From positions 116,462-180,461 of the forward strand of contig JAKUCV010007788.1 of NCBI GenBank assembly GCA_028386065.3: a stretch of 64,000 bases of DNA. Reading direction: 5' to 3'. The stretch comes from Turnera subulata (lineage: Eukaryota > Streptophyta > Magnoliopsida > Malpighiales > Passifloraceae). Below the pieces are notes generated by a model. That model saw only the letters and a program-made list of their open reading frames with translations. It had not been told where the DNA came from and did no database searches. The position numbers and the translations under genes are program-made. This document shows, piece after piece, positions 55,859 through 64,000 of the stretch. Numbering within the stretch: the first letter of the stretch is position 1; every line of letters begins with the position of its first letter.

Positions 55859-56832
55859 AATAGGGATGGCAACGGGTCAGGGTCCCCACCCCCACCCCCG
55901 TTTCCGAATTCTTCCCTCGTTCCCCATTCGGGATAAAAATTGCCCGCATCCTCGTTCCCCACGAGGACCTCGTTTTCCCAATTTCTAATATAACAAATAA
56001 TTAAACATTTATTTATTAGAATAAATTAAAGTCAATAAATAAATAAAATTAATTTTTTTGGCTTATAAAATAAAGACATTAATAACATAGTAGTATCTTT
56101 AATGTTAATTGCATATTAGAATGTGAATATTACAATATTGCAACAATAAAGGTTGCCTTATGCTACTGTACCAATGTTAACAATTATATCCATTGTTATC
56201 AAACCCGGACAGGCTCGGCCGGTTGAACCGAGGTAACCGTGACCTAGATATAAATCCGAACTTTTTACCCTTCCAGGTTGTATCCTCTAAAAAACCGTCC
56301 GGGTCATGACGGATTTCCCGATTTTATTGACTCGTTTCCGGTTTTTTCTGGGTCAAAAGTCAAAGATTTCAAAAAAATATTTTGGTCAGACCATGATCAA
56401 CCTTTGGTTGGACTTTTATTAAAAATCTTATATATTTTTACTATTATTTCCAATACCAGTCAGACCCAGTTGGACCCCGGTTAGAACTCTAAATTCGTGA
56501 CCTGGCCACTGAAACGGGTCAATGGCCGGGCCGGGTTTAATAACCTTGATTATATCTCAAGAATAATTTTTAATATGCAATGAGACAAAATGATTTAAAA
56601 ATATATTTCAGCATTTTAGATATATATTAATGAATATATTCCTCAAGGATAAATTTGTATTTTTGCATATATCGGGTCCCATGGGTCAGGGGAACATTCC
56701 TCGTCCCTATTATCAAATTTTCCACGGGGCCAAAATGTCCCCCACCCCTGTCCCTGCGGGGGCGAAATTGCCCCTATCCCCGTTCCCCATATGGGGATTC
56801 CCTGCGGGGTCCTGCTAATTTGCCTCTATTAC
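55859..56832. mobile_element. hAT-like non-autonomous element (candidate)
   Basis: Ends are imperfect inverted repeats: AATAGGGATGGCAACGGGTC at the left and, reversed, AATAGAGGCAAATTAGCAGG at the right, each next to C/G-rich runs (CCCCACCCCC; GGGGATTCCCTGCGGGG). The word GGTGCAT occurs at 55851 and again at 56841, a possible duplication, though the right copy lies a few bases beyond the apparent end. No coding capacity. It contains the MITE at 56191. Confidence 0.5.
56191..56548. mobile_element. hAT-type MITE (358 bp)
   Basis: Perfect 8-bp duplication ATTATATC (56183-56190 and 56549-56556). Terminal inverted repeats are CATTGTTATCAAACCCGG and, reversed, CAAGGTTATTAAACCCGG (15 of 18 identical). 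No coding capacity. Confidence 0.85.
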
Positions 56833-57993
56833 CATTGGTAGGTGCATACTTTGGAGTTTGGAATGGAGTTCATATTGTGGGTAGGAGGTGCAATTTTGGT
56901 AAGTTTCTAAAGTCTTATGATAAGTAAGATTTATATGTATATTAAAAGAAAAAGAAAAATTTCGAACTACATATAAAACTCATACTATAATCTAATCTCT
57001 TAAAACTTTAGACTAATAAAAAATTATACAAAATTCTAAAAAAAAACCAAACTTACTTTTATTAATGAAGTTTATCATTTTTAAGAATCAATAGTTTCAA
57101 ACATTTTTTGTTTGATTTAACATAGATATTAAGTTTAATTTTTGTAAATAGTGATTTTATAGTTTTTTTTATACTAATCGAAGATTTTATTCATGGAGAA
57201 AAAAGGAATACAAAAAGAAGGTCATTGAGGCAATGACACAATACAATCTGCTGGAGCCTCGACGGTAAAAGAAAACAAGGAAAATTACACGTAGTGATGC
57301 AACAAAGACTAATGCAACAAGGACTGATTTTTATAGTTTAAGAAATAACTTGAGTGTTAGAAAATAAAATGATAAATAATTCTACTTGATTATGACTTAC
57401 CTGGTTATTACATAAACCTTTTAATCTTATCAAAAGAATTAGAATATATCATGATAAATTTCTAATTTTTAATATAAATATTATTGACATAGTATTAAGT
57501 ACTTTTATGCAATATTACATAAAAAAAATTAATATTTAATGAATTTGAGAAAAACAAATTTTATAAAGAAATGATATTATGTGTCAGTAAAATATATTTT
57601 GGTAAAATGGTTGAATTGGATACTATTTTTTCATATTTATGTTTGAAATTTTTATTATTTAATGGTTGGAAACAATAATATTTTATAATTTTGTAATATT
57701 TATTTTTCTTGTTTCAAAAATTTTGATGTACCAAAAGAATATTTTTGGATTTCTCCACAGCTTATTACTCGCAAAATGTATCGGAGCGCATTCACAAAAG
57801 ATTTGGCACTCACATGTTACCGTTAGAGTGCAATTTTGGAAAGTTTGTGGGTAATTCTATAAATAAAAGAATTTTAAAAAATGTGCAAGTAGCAGACAAA
57901 AAATTAAAGGCAGGCTTTTTATTGGTCCAACTAGGCATGGGTAAGTTTACCCAACATTTTGCCCAGGGTAGGATAGAATTACCCTTTTCATGT

Positions 57994-58875
57994 AGTGGCT
58001 TGTAATAAAGGCAAAAGAAATTCTATGCACCATGTGATGGTTAATGGAGTAGTTCTAGATGGTCCTAATGAGATTAAGGTAGCTGCAAAGGAGTATTAAA
58101 TGCTTTGAAGTTAGCTTAGGGTTGCAGATTAATTTTTCTGAAAGAAGATTGGGATCAATTTATCTGGCAATAGATCTAATGAATTGGCTGCCTGTTGTTG
58201 AGTAAAGTGGAACAGTTTCCAATCACTCACCTCAGCTTGCCTCTTGGTCTGAACATGCGGAAACTGAAGTTTTGGGGAGCCCATTTTGGATCGAATCAGG
58301 TTCAGACTTGCCGCTTGTAATGGTAAGTTTCTCTCTTTGGGTTTACTTAGAGTTATAATTTGCAATCTGTCCATTTATTATTTATCACTATATCCTATTC
58401 TTATTAGGATTGCTAAGAAGATTGTTAGATTGCAAAGAAGTTTACTATGGAATGGGAGTGGTGATGAAAGGAAAATATGTTTAGTTGCGTGGGAGAGGAT
58501 TGCAAGGCCCAAGGCTAACGGAGGAATGGGAATCGAGTCGATTTTGGAGAAAAATCGGTGTTTATGTTCAAGTGGATGTGGAACTATATTAATGTTGACT
58601 CGGCTGCTACCTTTATATCGTCGTGGATTTCAATTATCAAGGAGTATATCGACCACTCATCTAGTGGTTCTTAGCCTTGTTTTGATTCCAGTACCGCTTC
58701 TAGTGTATGGAAAGAGGGAGGTGGTGGCAAGTACTGGCTCAAGCCTGGGTAGCTTGGTTGGCATGGAGGTGGGGTCTGGTACTAGATGTTGATATTGGCA
58801 GAACCCCAGCCTTGATTGTGGAGCTCTAAATTTGACTTTTCCTCGCCTCTTTTCCATCACACTGGACCAGAATGT
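57994..58875 (+). pseudogene. LINE reverse transcriptase, pre-RT and C-terminal pieces
   Basis: After the MULE-like insertion the LINE resumes (RNSMHHVMVNGVVLDGPNEI), then jumps to the end of RT: DRIRFRLAACNGKFLSLGLL, YYLSLYPILIRIAKKIVRLQ, LLWNGSGDERKICLVAWERI and ARPKANGGMGIESI. The catalytic centre (FADD) is absent, so about 1.5 kb has been lost near 58110-58250. The last part (NLTFPRLFSITLDQN) reaches the next insertion at 58876. Confidence 0.82.
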
Positions 58876-59829
58876 TGTTGTTGTTGTCCAAAAAAAGAAA
58901 ATAGGCCTAAAGGCCTTGGATTTTATTAATGATAACCGGATTACAAAGATAAATGGAACCCCAAAGGCCGCAGGCTCACCAATTCCCTACACTAAGCTCC
59001 TACGGTTTTATAATTTTCAACCACAGTGAGCGATTACAAAGAGAGAGAGAGGGGAAGCACCAGCACACACATAGAAGAAACATAGGATAACAAGGGTTGA
59101 AGGATAAAGTTTAGGAACAGATAAGGATAATGAGAGCTAAATTTAAAGGAATTTAAGAGAACGAGAGATAAAATTAAAGGAGTTTTAAAAGTGCGAGAGC
59201 TAAAAGTAAATGAGTTAAGGGTGCGAGAGATAAAATTAAAGGATTTAAAGATAACGAGAGATAAAAGTAAATGACATAAAAATAAAGAGTTAAGGGTTGC
59301 GAGAGATAAAAATAAATGACATAAAAATAAAATAAATTAAATGTACATAGTTGTGTGTTTGTGCGCCCCCTCCCTCTCATGCTTATATAGTGGTGGGACT
59401 TCCTTGTGGGGGCCGACTACTGAGCTGTATCTGGGGCATCGCTCTCTCCGCACTTGTCTGTACCGAGTCTGTGCATTGACACTAGGTGGGGCTTCCTGCC
59501 TTTCGGCAAAACGACTTCCCTACCCCCCATGGTTTACCTACAGCCGTAGGTTGGGATCGAATGGGTTTTCCTTTCCCCGCAGAACTGTACTAGCGAATGG
59601 GAGATCTCCCTTTACCCCACAGGCGCTTGCGTGCCATGTCAGCCCAAAGCTTATCTCGTTATGAGAGGCCCCAAAATTTGTTCTTTCTTAAGACTTAGTT
59701 TCCATGGGCCTGCCCCTCGCTCAAACCTGCCTTCAGCCTGCTGACCACTCGGCCCTTTTGTGGACTGTTTTGCCTGTCCCTAACCCATCTTTAGCCCAAT
59801 CCACAGGGGTGCAGAATTTAGCGTTAACA
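58876..59829 (+). mobile_element. Probable solo LTR in LINE
   Basis: A 954-bp insertion that splits the LINE frame between LDQNVVV and HDVFQVVDSEW. Ends are TGTTG and TTAACA; flanks AATGT and ATTGT match at four of five bases. A TATATAG box lies at about 59384. No coding domain. Short GCGAGAGATAAAA words repeat several times at 59160-59330. Confidence 0.5.
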
Positions 59830-60611
59830 ATTGTGCATGACGTATTTCAGGTTGTTGATAGCGAGTGGGTTTGAGTACCATATTGGACGAGACAATTATT
59901 TGTATGGGAAGAAGTTTGAGGCTAATAATCTCAAGGAGATGCTGCAACATGTTACCTTAATGTGAGGAAGGATGATAAGTGGGTATGGAGGGGTAGCAAA
60001 GACGCATTTTTTCAGTTAAGACAGGTTATCTCTCTAAAATATCTCAAGGAGATGCTGCAACATGTTACCCTTAATGTGAGGAAGGATGATAAGTGGGTAT
60101 GGAGGGGTAGCAAAGACGTATTTTTTCAGTTAAGACAGGTTATCTCTCTAAAATTTCTCTTAATCCTTGTGATATTTTGAAGCTTTGTGTGTGGTTGAGC
60201 CTTGCTCCACTAAAAATTGAATGTTTTCTTTAGATGACTTTTTATAACGGGTTGGCTACAAGGTCTAATCTCCTTAGACGTAATGTTATTAGTGGAGGGG
60301 ATGCTCTTTATATCTTTTTGCAGAATGGAGGGTGAGAGTAGAGATCATCTGTTTTTACACTGTCAGTTGTCATGGAATATTTGGACTGAACTGACTAAAT
60401 GGTGGGGTGTATGCCTGCCTCGGTGGAGGATTTTTTGAATCAGTGGCATGGTTTGGGTTGTATAAAATGTCAATAGGTAGAATAGACTGAGTTGTGTGTG
60501 TTTATCCTGTTATGCATTTGGCGAGTCATTGTTGTTGTGACGACTCCCCCTATATGTACTCCATGTTTTAAGATGGTTTGTTAATAAAATATTTGTTATA
60601 TCAAAAAAAAA
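59830..60611 (+). pseudogene. LINE C-terminal zinc-binding region and 3' end
   Basis: LINE sequence resumes (HDVFQVVDSEW; DDKWVWRGSKDAFFQLRQ) and ends with the zinc-binding RT region CRMEGESRDHLFLHCQLSWN followed by IWTELTKWWG. A 113-bp stretch is duplicated in tandem (59928-60040 and 60041-60153). The 3' end has AATAAA at 60583 and an A-run from 60603. Confidence 0.82.
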
Positions 60612-60621
60612 AAACTAGTGA

Positions 60622-61388
60622 AACTAGTTCCACAATGAATCCAATTCAATTACCGCACATCAAACCCGTGTTAAAGGTAGCATTGCTCACTTTAAATAAC
60701 AGTAGTTGTAATAAGTGAAAGATTATCATTGAATTCCAAATTGTTTAAGATCGCATTGCTCGTTCAAATTCAAACTGTCTAACACCTCTCCGTTTGGTTA
60801 CATATGCTGGTAGTGAATAGATGAATCCATTGCATGGATCTGGTTCGTATTGGCCAATTGTTTTAGTTAGGACGACATATGAGAAAGAATGGTCGACATA
60901 TTCATCACTAAAGATTATTTTTTAAAAAAAAATAGATTTTGACGCAGATGTGAAGCTTGTGAGGGGGATAGAGTTGAGTAAATTGTTTTAGTTAGTGTTT
61001 ATATCATTACTAATTTCTGAGATAATGAAGCCTCTACGTACGTACCTGGGAAGATTTTGTGAGTTAGTATGTCTTGAGACCAAGAGCTCTAGAATCAGCT
61101 TCTGAGGAGCCTTAAGATGGTCTGCAACATGACCTACATCTCGTATCCTCCTCAGACAAGGTAAAGAAGAGTGAACCATCCGTCAGCAAATTGTGTAAAG
61201 CATGCATATCCCCTTATGCATAATTACGCCTCCAGTCAGTAGTGCCCGTCCCAGGTGCGCTCACACACACATGCAAAAAAATTGTGAGAGACCCAGCAAA
61301 GTATCTTCTTCAATATTTGGTAGCTTCACCAATTTGCGCATAATTAGTTATGACCTCCACTTTCATACAAGTCTCTCCAGCTTACCTC
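60622..61388. other. Intergenic DNA
   Basis: No gene seen. Bases 60622-60680 look like the right half of the MITE split by the LINE. The remainder is AT-rich single-copy-like sequence with only short chance frames (60988-61179, 61202-61426). Confidence 0.45.
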
Positions 61389-61391
61389 TTA

Positions 61392-61732
61392 CAGTCCGTT
61401 TAGTATCAAATCCAAATTGGAATTGAATTGAATTCATTAAAAATTTAGAATTTGAATTCATTATGAAATCAATTCCCATGTTTGGTATAATTTTAATAAT
61501 ATGAAGAATTGAATTCAATTCTAATGTCTCGTACAAATTAAATCATTAATTGAATTGTTAAAATTAAGTTCTCTTTGATTCTTTGAAATTGAAATTCATT
61601 TGGAATTCCAAATCCGACTGGTTTCACTCGGATTTGAAATATTAACAAAATATTTATCTAAAAATAAAAAAAATGGAATTCAATTCATATTTTAAGTTAA
61701 ATAGAATTATACCAAGCTTACCAAACGGGTTG
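61392..61732. mobile_element. PIF/Harbinger-type MITE (341 bp)
   Basis: TTA duplication on both sides (61389-61391 and 61733-61735). Inverted ends CAGTCCGTTTAGTA and, reversed, CAACCCGTTTGGTA. The interior is AT-rich and full of GAATTGAATTC words, with no coding capacity. The same words flank the LINE insertion point. Confidence 0.75.
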
Positions 61733-61990
61733 TTATATATTCATTCATTCAGGCGTGATCTTTTGATATTTCTAGACATCGACAAAGCTAACCTGAAAAG
61801 ACAGTACATACTGATCTTTCAGCGGTATGCCCTTCTACTCCATAATTTTCCTACCATAAAAGAAGAAGGAAAACAGAAAGAAAATCAACTATTTTTGCTA
61901 CAAGAATAGTGCGTGCAGCAAAGTAATGCGTAATTGAATGCAATATATATACTTGAGTTGTGAGTTGAGTGCAGTAGGTGGACCAAGGAA

Positions 61991-62249
61991 CAGGGCGGAT
62001 ATAGAGGGGAGCAAGGGGGGTCAGGCCCGCCCTAAGATCCAAATTTATATAAACATGGTAATAATTTTTCTCAAATTGGCTTGTAGTTTAATGGAATTTG
62101 AGTCTCATTGCTTGCTGTCCCTCACGGATTCAATCCTTACAATTCTAGACAGTTTTACGACTTGGCCCCTTCAATATTTTTTACTCCCTATTATTCAAGA
62201 TGGTATTATGATTTGGCCCCCCTAAATTTTATTTCTGGATCCGCCCCTG
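61991..62249. mobile_element. hAT-type MITE (259 bp)
   Basis: Perfect 8-bp duplication CCAAGGAA (61983-61990 and 62250-62257). Inverted ends CAGGGCGGATATAG and, reversed, CAGGGGCGGATCCAG, a widespread plant terminal motif. No coding capacity. Confidence 0.88.
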
Positions 62250-62257
62250 CCAAGGAA

Positions 62258-63595
62258 GTCTTACAAATTGTCCCTTTGGCTCTCCTGAATATATATATAT
62301 AATCAGACTTCATTTATTGTACATCTTATAATCATCTCCCTCTCTAGTTAATTGCTGTTCAAGAAAGAAGAAAAGCACGGGGTGAGCAAACTAGTCTGGT
62401 GAGATATGGTGTGCACATAAGATGGACCTGATGTGAGGCTAAAGACGCAGATAAGGGGACACAAAAGTGCCAAAAACTACAAATTGGCCGACCCCGGAAA
62501 GTTTTTTTTTTTTTTTTTTTTGAACGAAAAATGGATGTTCTTATTGAAATAATTAGCTAAAGAAACGGGTTATATATTGTCAGAAGAAAAAGAAAAACGA
62601 AAAAAAAAGAGGGGGAATAATGATACCTTTTTAAAGCTCTGCAACTGTGACTGCAAAACCTGCGGCCTGCCCAGCCAAGCAGCGACAAGAGCAACAAACC
62701 TACCAGGGTGAAAACAGAGAACAGAAGAGAAGAAAAGAAGATACATGCAGTATGTAGGTATGATGTAGTACAGTACAGTAATAACATCAGATACTAGCTA
62801 CCTTACCACTGCGTGCTCAGCTTACTTGTACGAGTCAGTAAAGGTTATTAGATACTATATATACTACATAAAGCCCACCAGTGCAAAGCAAGAGAGTAAA
62901 TTAAATAGGAAAAAAAAAGAAAAGAAGAGAAGAGATTGCAGACAGAATATAAAGTAATAGTTGGAGCGCAGAGAACAGATATGCGTAGAAAGAAATTGGA
63001 AACTAAATTTAGTCAGGAAACCACGGCATTGATACATGCGCCGGATACAAAACAAACATAAAATCTTTTGGGCAGGAAGGAAACCAGGGCACGGATTTAT
63101 GATTATGGACCGACTAAGTACTTTTATATATATATATATATAGATGTTTTATACAAATTAAAGCCGAGAATAAAACAAGAAATTAAGAATTGTATTGGTA
63201 CCTCCTACCTAACATAGTACTCGGAGTAACCATCCACACCGTCCATCCCCATTTCTATTCTATATATGTGTACCATATACCGTGTGAGAAGCATTACTTC
63301 TGCGCAGATAGTCCCGCCCCCCTCCTTCTTGATATCTTGATGCGACATTTTGGAAGCTTTGGGATCAAATAATGGGTCTTGGTCGAGAGAATATGCAAGA
63401 AAGATAAATGGAATTGGAAAGGAAAAAAAAAAAGAGATAATTAACCAAAACAAACAAAAGGAACAGCTAGCTAGGAAGAAGAAGCTAGTGAAAGAAAGAA
63501 ACAGCGAATTCAGAGTGTTTGTTGGGTGTTTTGGGGGCTGGCTGTTGTGAGTATGGTGCGTAAATTTGGTAGAGTGAGTTGAGGTTAGGAAAATT
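62258..63595. other. Region downstream of the B3 gene
   Basis: No protein gene recognised. It probably includes the 3' UTR of the minus-strand B3 gene. A 20-bp T-run at about 62501-62520, followed by TTCTTATTGAAATAATTAGC, looks like the reversed tail of a retroposed element. A (TA)n run lies at 63125-63142. Confidence 0.45.
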
Positions 63596-64000
63596 CTAAG
63601 GTGAGGAATCAGATATATCCAAATCCAAGGACATGGATGAGTTGGTCTGGGGAGGAATTGGGTGTAGAGGGGTGCCTTTGTAGAGCCTGAATTGGAGAGG
63701 ATGTGGAGAGTACTGATGATGATATTGATGATGAGAAGCCTGAAAAGCTGTGGGTATGGAAGTGGGGGTGGTGGTGGTTGAGGACAAATTATGGCACTCT
63801 TCCTCTACCGCCTCCTGGGTGATGGGACAATCCATGTTCACACCGAATAACCTCAGCCTCTTAGCTGCAGCTTTCCCTTGGACCACCGGGACAGACTCGT
63901 ACACCATTGGCTCCACCACGTTCCCACTCTCTCCAACCTCCCATTGCACCATCCCAAGCTGTTGCTCTTGCGGGGCAGCAGCAGTTGCGGGTGCTCCTGA
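63596..64000 (-). CDS. B3-domain transcription factor, NGATHA-like type (C-terminal part)
   Basis: Open to the right edge of the window, with the stop at 63596-63598: 134 codons of the C-terminal region only. The frame carries on upstream of the Met at 63952 (GAPATAAAPQEQQLG), so that Met is not the start. The key motif is KAAAKRLRLFGVNMDCPI (about 63830-63885): RLFGVN is the repression motif following the B3 DNA-binding domain in RAV/NGATHA-like factors, and RLFGVNM plus E/D-C fits the NGATHA-like branch. The rest is Ser/Thr/His/Pro-rich, ending SMSLDLDISDSSP. Such proteins act in the nucleus and shape leaf and floral organ growth. The B3 domain itself should lie just beyond 64000. It could instead be another B3 subfamily member. 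Confidence 0.75.
   Translation of the reverse strand, partial: SGAPATAAAPQEQQLGMVQWEVGESGNVVEPMVYESVPVVQGKAAAKRLRLFGVNMDCPITQEAVEEECHNLSSTTTTPTSIPTAFQASHHQYHHQYSPHPLQFRLYKGTPLHPIPPQTNSSMSLDLDISDSSP

Larger units (their letters stand above)
54517..57984. mobile_element. Non-autonomous MULE-like element
   Basis: A 3,468-bp insertion flanked by a perfect 9-bp duplication TTTTCATGT (54508-54516 and 57985-57993), the size made by Mutator-type transposases. Ends match as inverted repeats: GGGCATTGCTATCATACCC at the left and, reversed, GGGTAATTCTATCCTACCC at the right, with similarity continuing over about 65 bp. The interior is AT-rich, with no transposase seen. Removing it restores the LINE frame (SFFHVVACNKGKRNSMHHV). 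Confidence 0.85.
53381..60611 (+). mobile_element. L1-type LINE, interrupted by later insertions
   Basis: A non-LTR retrotransposon with N-terminal endonuclease (from 53454), the part before and the end of its reverse transcriptase, a zinc-binding C-terminus (to about 60440), a poly(A) signal AATAAA at 60583 and a poly(A) tail. Target duplication AAACTAGTGA occurs at 53371-53380 and 60612-60621. A MULE-like element (54517-57984) and a probable solo LTR (58876-59829) split it. The RT catalytic core is missing between the EVAAKEY-like block (58130) and the C-terminal RT block (58260), an internal deletion. Many stops make it inactive. Confidence 0.88.

Overview
This window is nuclear DNA of a flowering plant, probably a eudicot with a large, repeat-rich genome. 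The evidence is the set of plant-specific mobile elements: Athila, Tat/Ogre-like and Tekay-like Ty3/gypsy elements, SIRE-type copia LTRs, an L1-type LINE, and MULE, hAT and Harbinger MITEs. The last 405 bases hold the C-terminal end of a plant B3-domain transcription factor. That is the only ordinary host gene recognised; roughly 95% of the window is transposable-element DNA.

Bases 1-9569 are broken gypsy material. A copia LTR tail (1 to about 300) abuts a minus-strand Tekay-like element (about 301-8135) that keeps a 3.0-kb LTR and gag-protease-RT-RNase H-integrase remains but has lost its 3' end. That element sits in the integrase gene of a closely related minus-strand fragment (8136 to about 9472). 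At about 9473 the strand switches to the plus-strand 3' end and polypurine tract of another element.

Bases 9570-44856 are a nested structure. One outer LTR of about 1.9 kb is cut into four pieces by three insertions, each with a perfect 5-bp target-site duplication (TSD): an Athila element (10407-23910, CCATC), a non-autonomous element whose LTRs are longer than its interior (24474-32450, ATAAC), and a non-autonomous Tat/Ogre-like element (32623-44501, GCATA). The Athila element has gag-pol plus a third ORF in the env position. Almost every break in its reading frames is a glutamine-to-stop change. The Tat/Ogre-like element lacks gag-pol. In antisense it carries a broken, apparently intron-containing plant-mobile-domain (PMD) gene, and it also holds tandem repeats and a solo copia LTR.

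Bases 44857-53380 hold repeat-rich non-coding DNA, a second Tat-like relative in the opposite orientation (5' LTR 48059-49702), two opposed copia LTR copies around hairpin-forming tandem repeats, and a SINE candidate. Bases 53381-60611 are an L1-type LINE with a 10-bp TSD. It contains a MULE-like element (9-bp TSD), which contains a hAT-like element, which contains a small MITE (8-bp TSD); a probable solo LTR sits elsewhere in the LINE.

Bases 60622-63595 are gene-flanking DNA with a Harbinger-type and a hAT-type MITE, followed by the minus-strand B3 gene end (63596-64000). No CRISPR array, rRNA or tRNA gene was seen. The genes do not form a pathway: apart from the B3 gene they are retrotransposon machinery, almost all inactivated.
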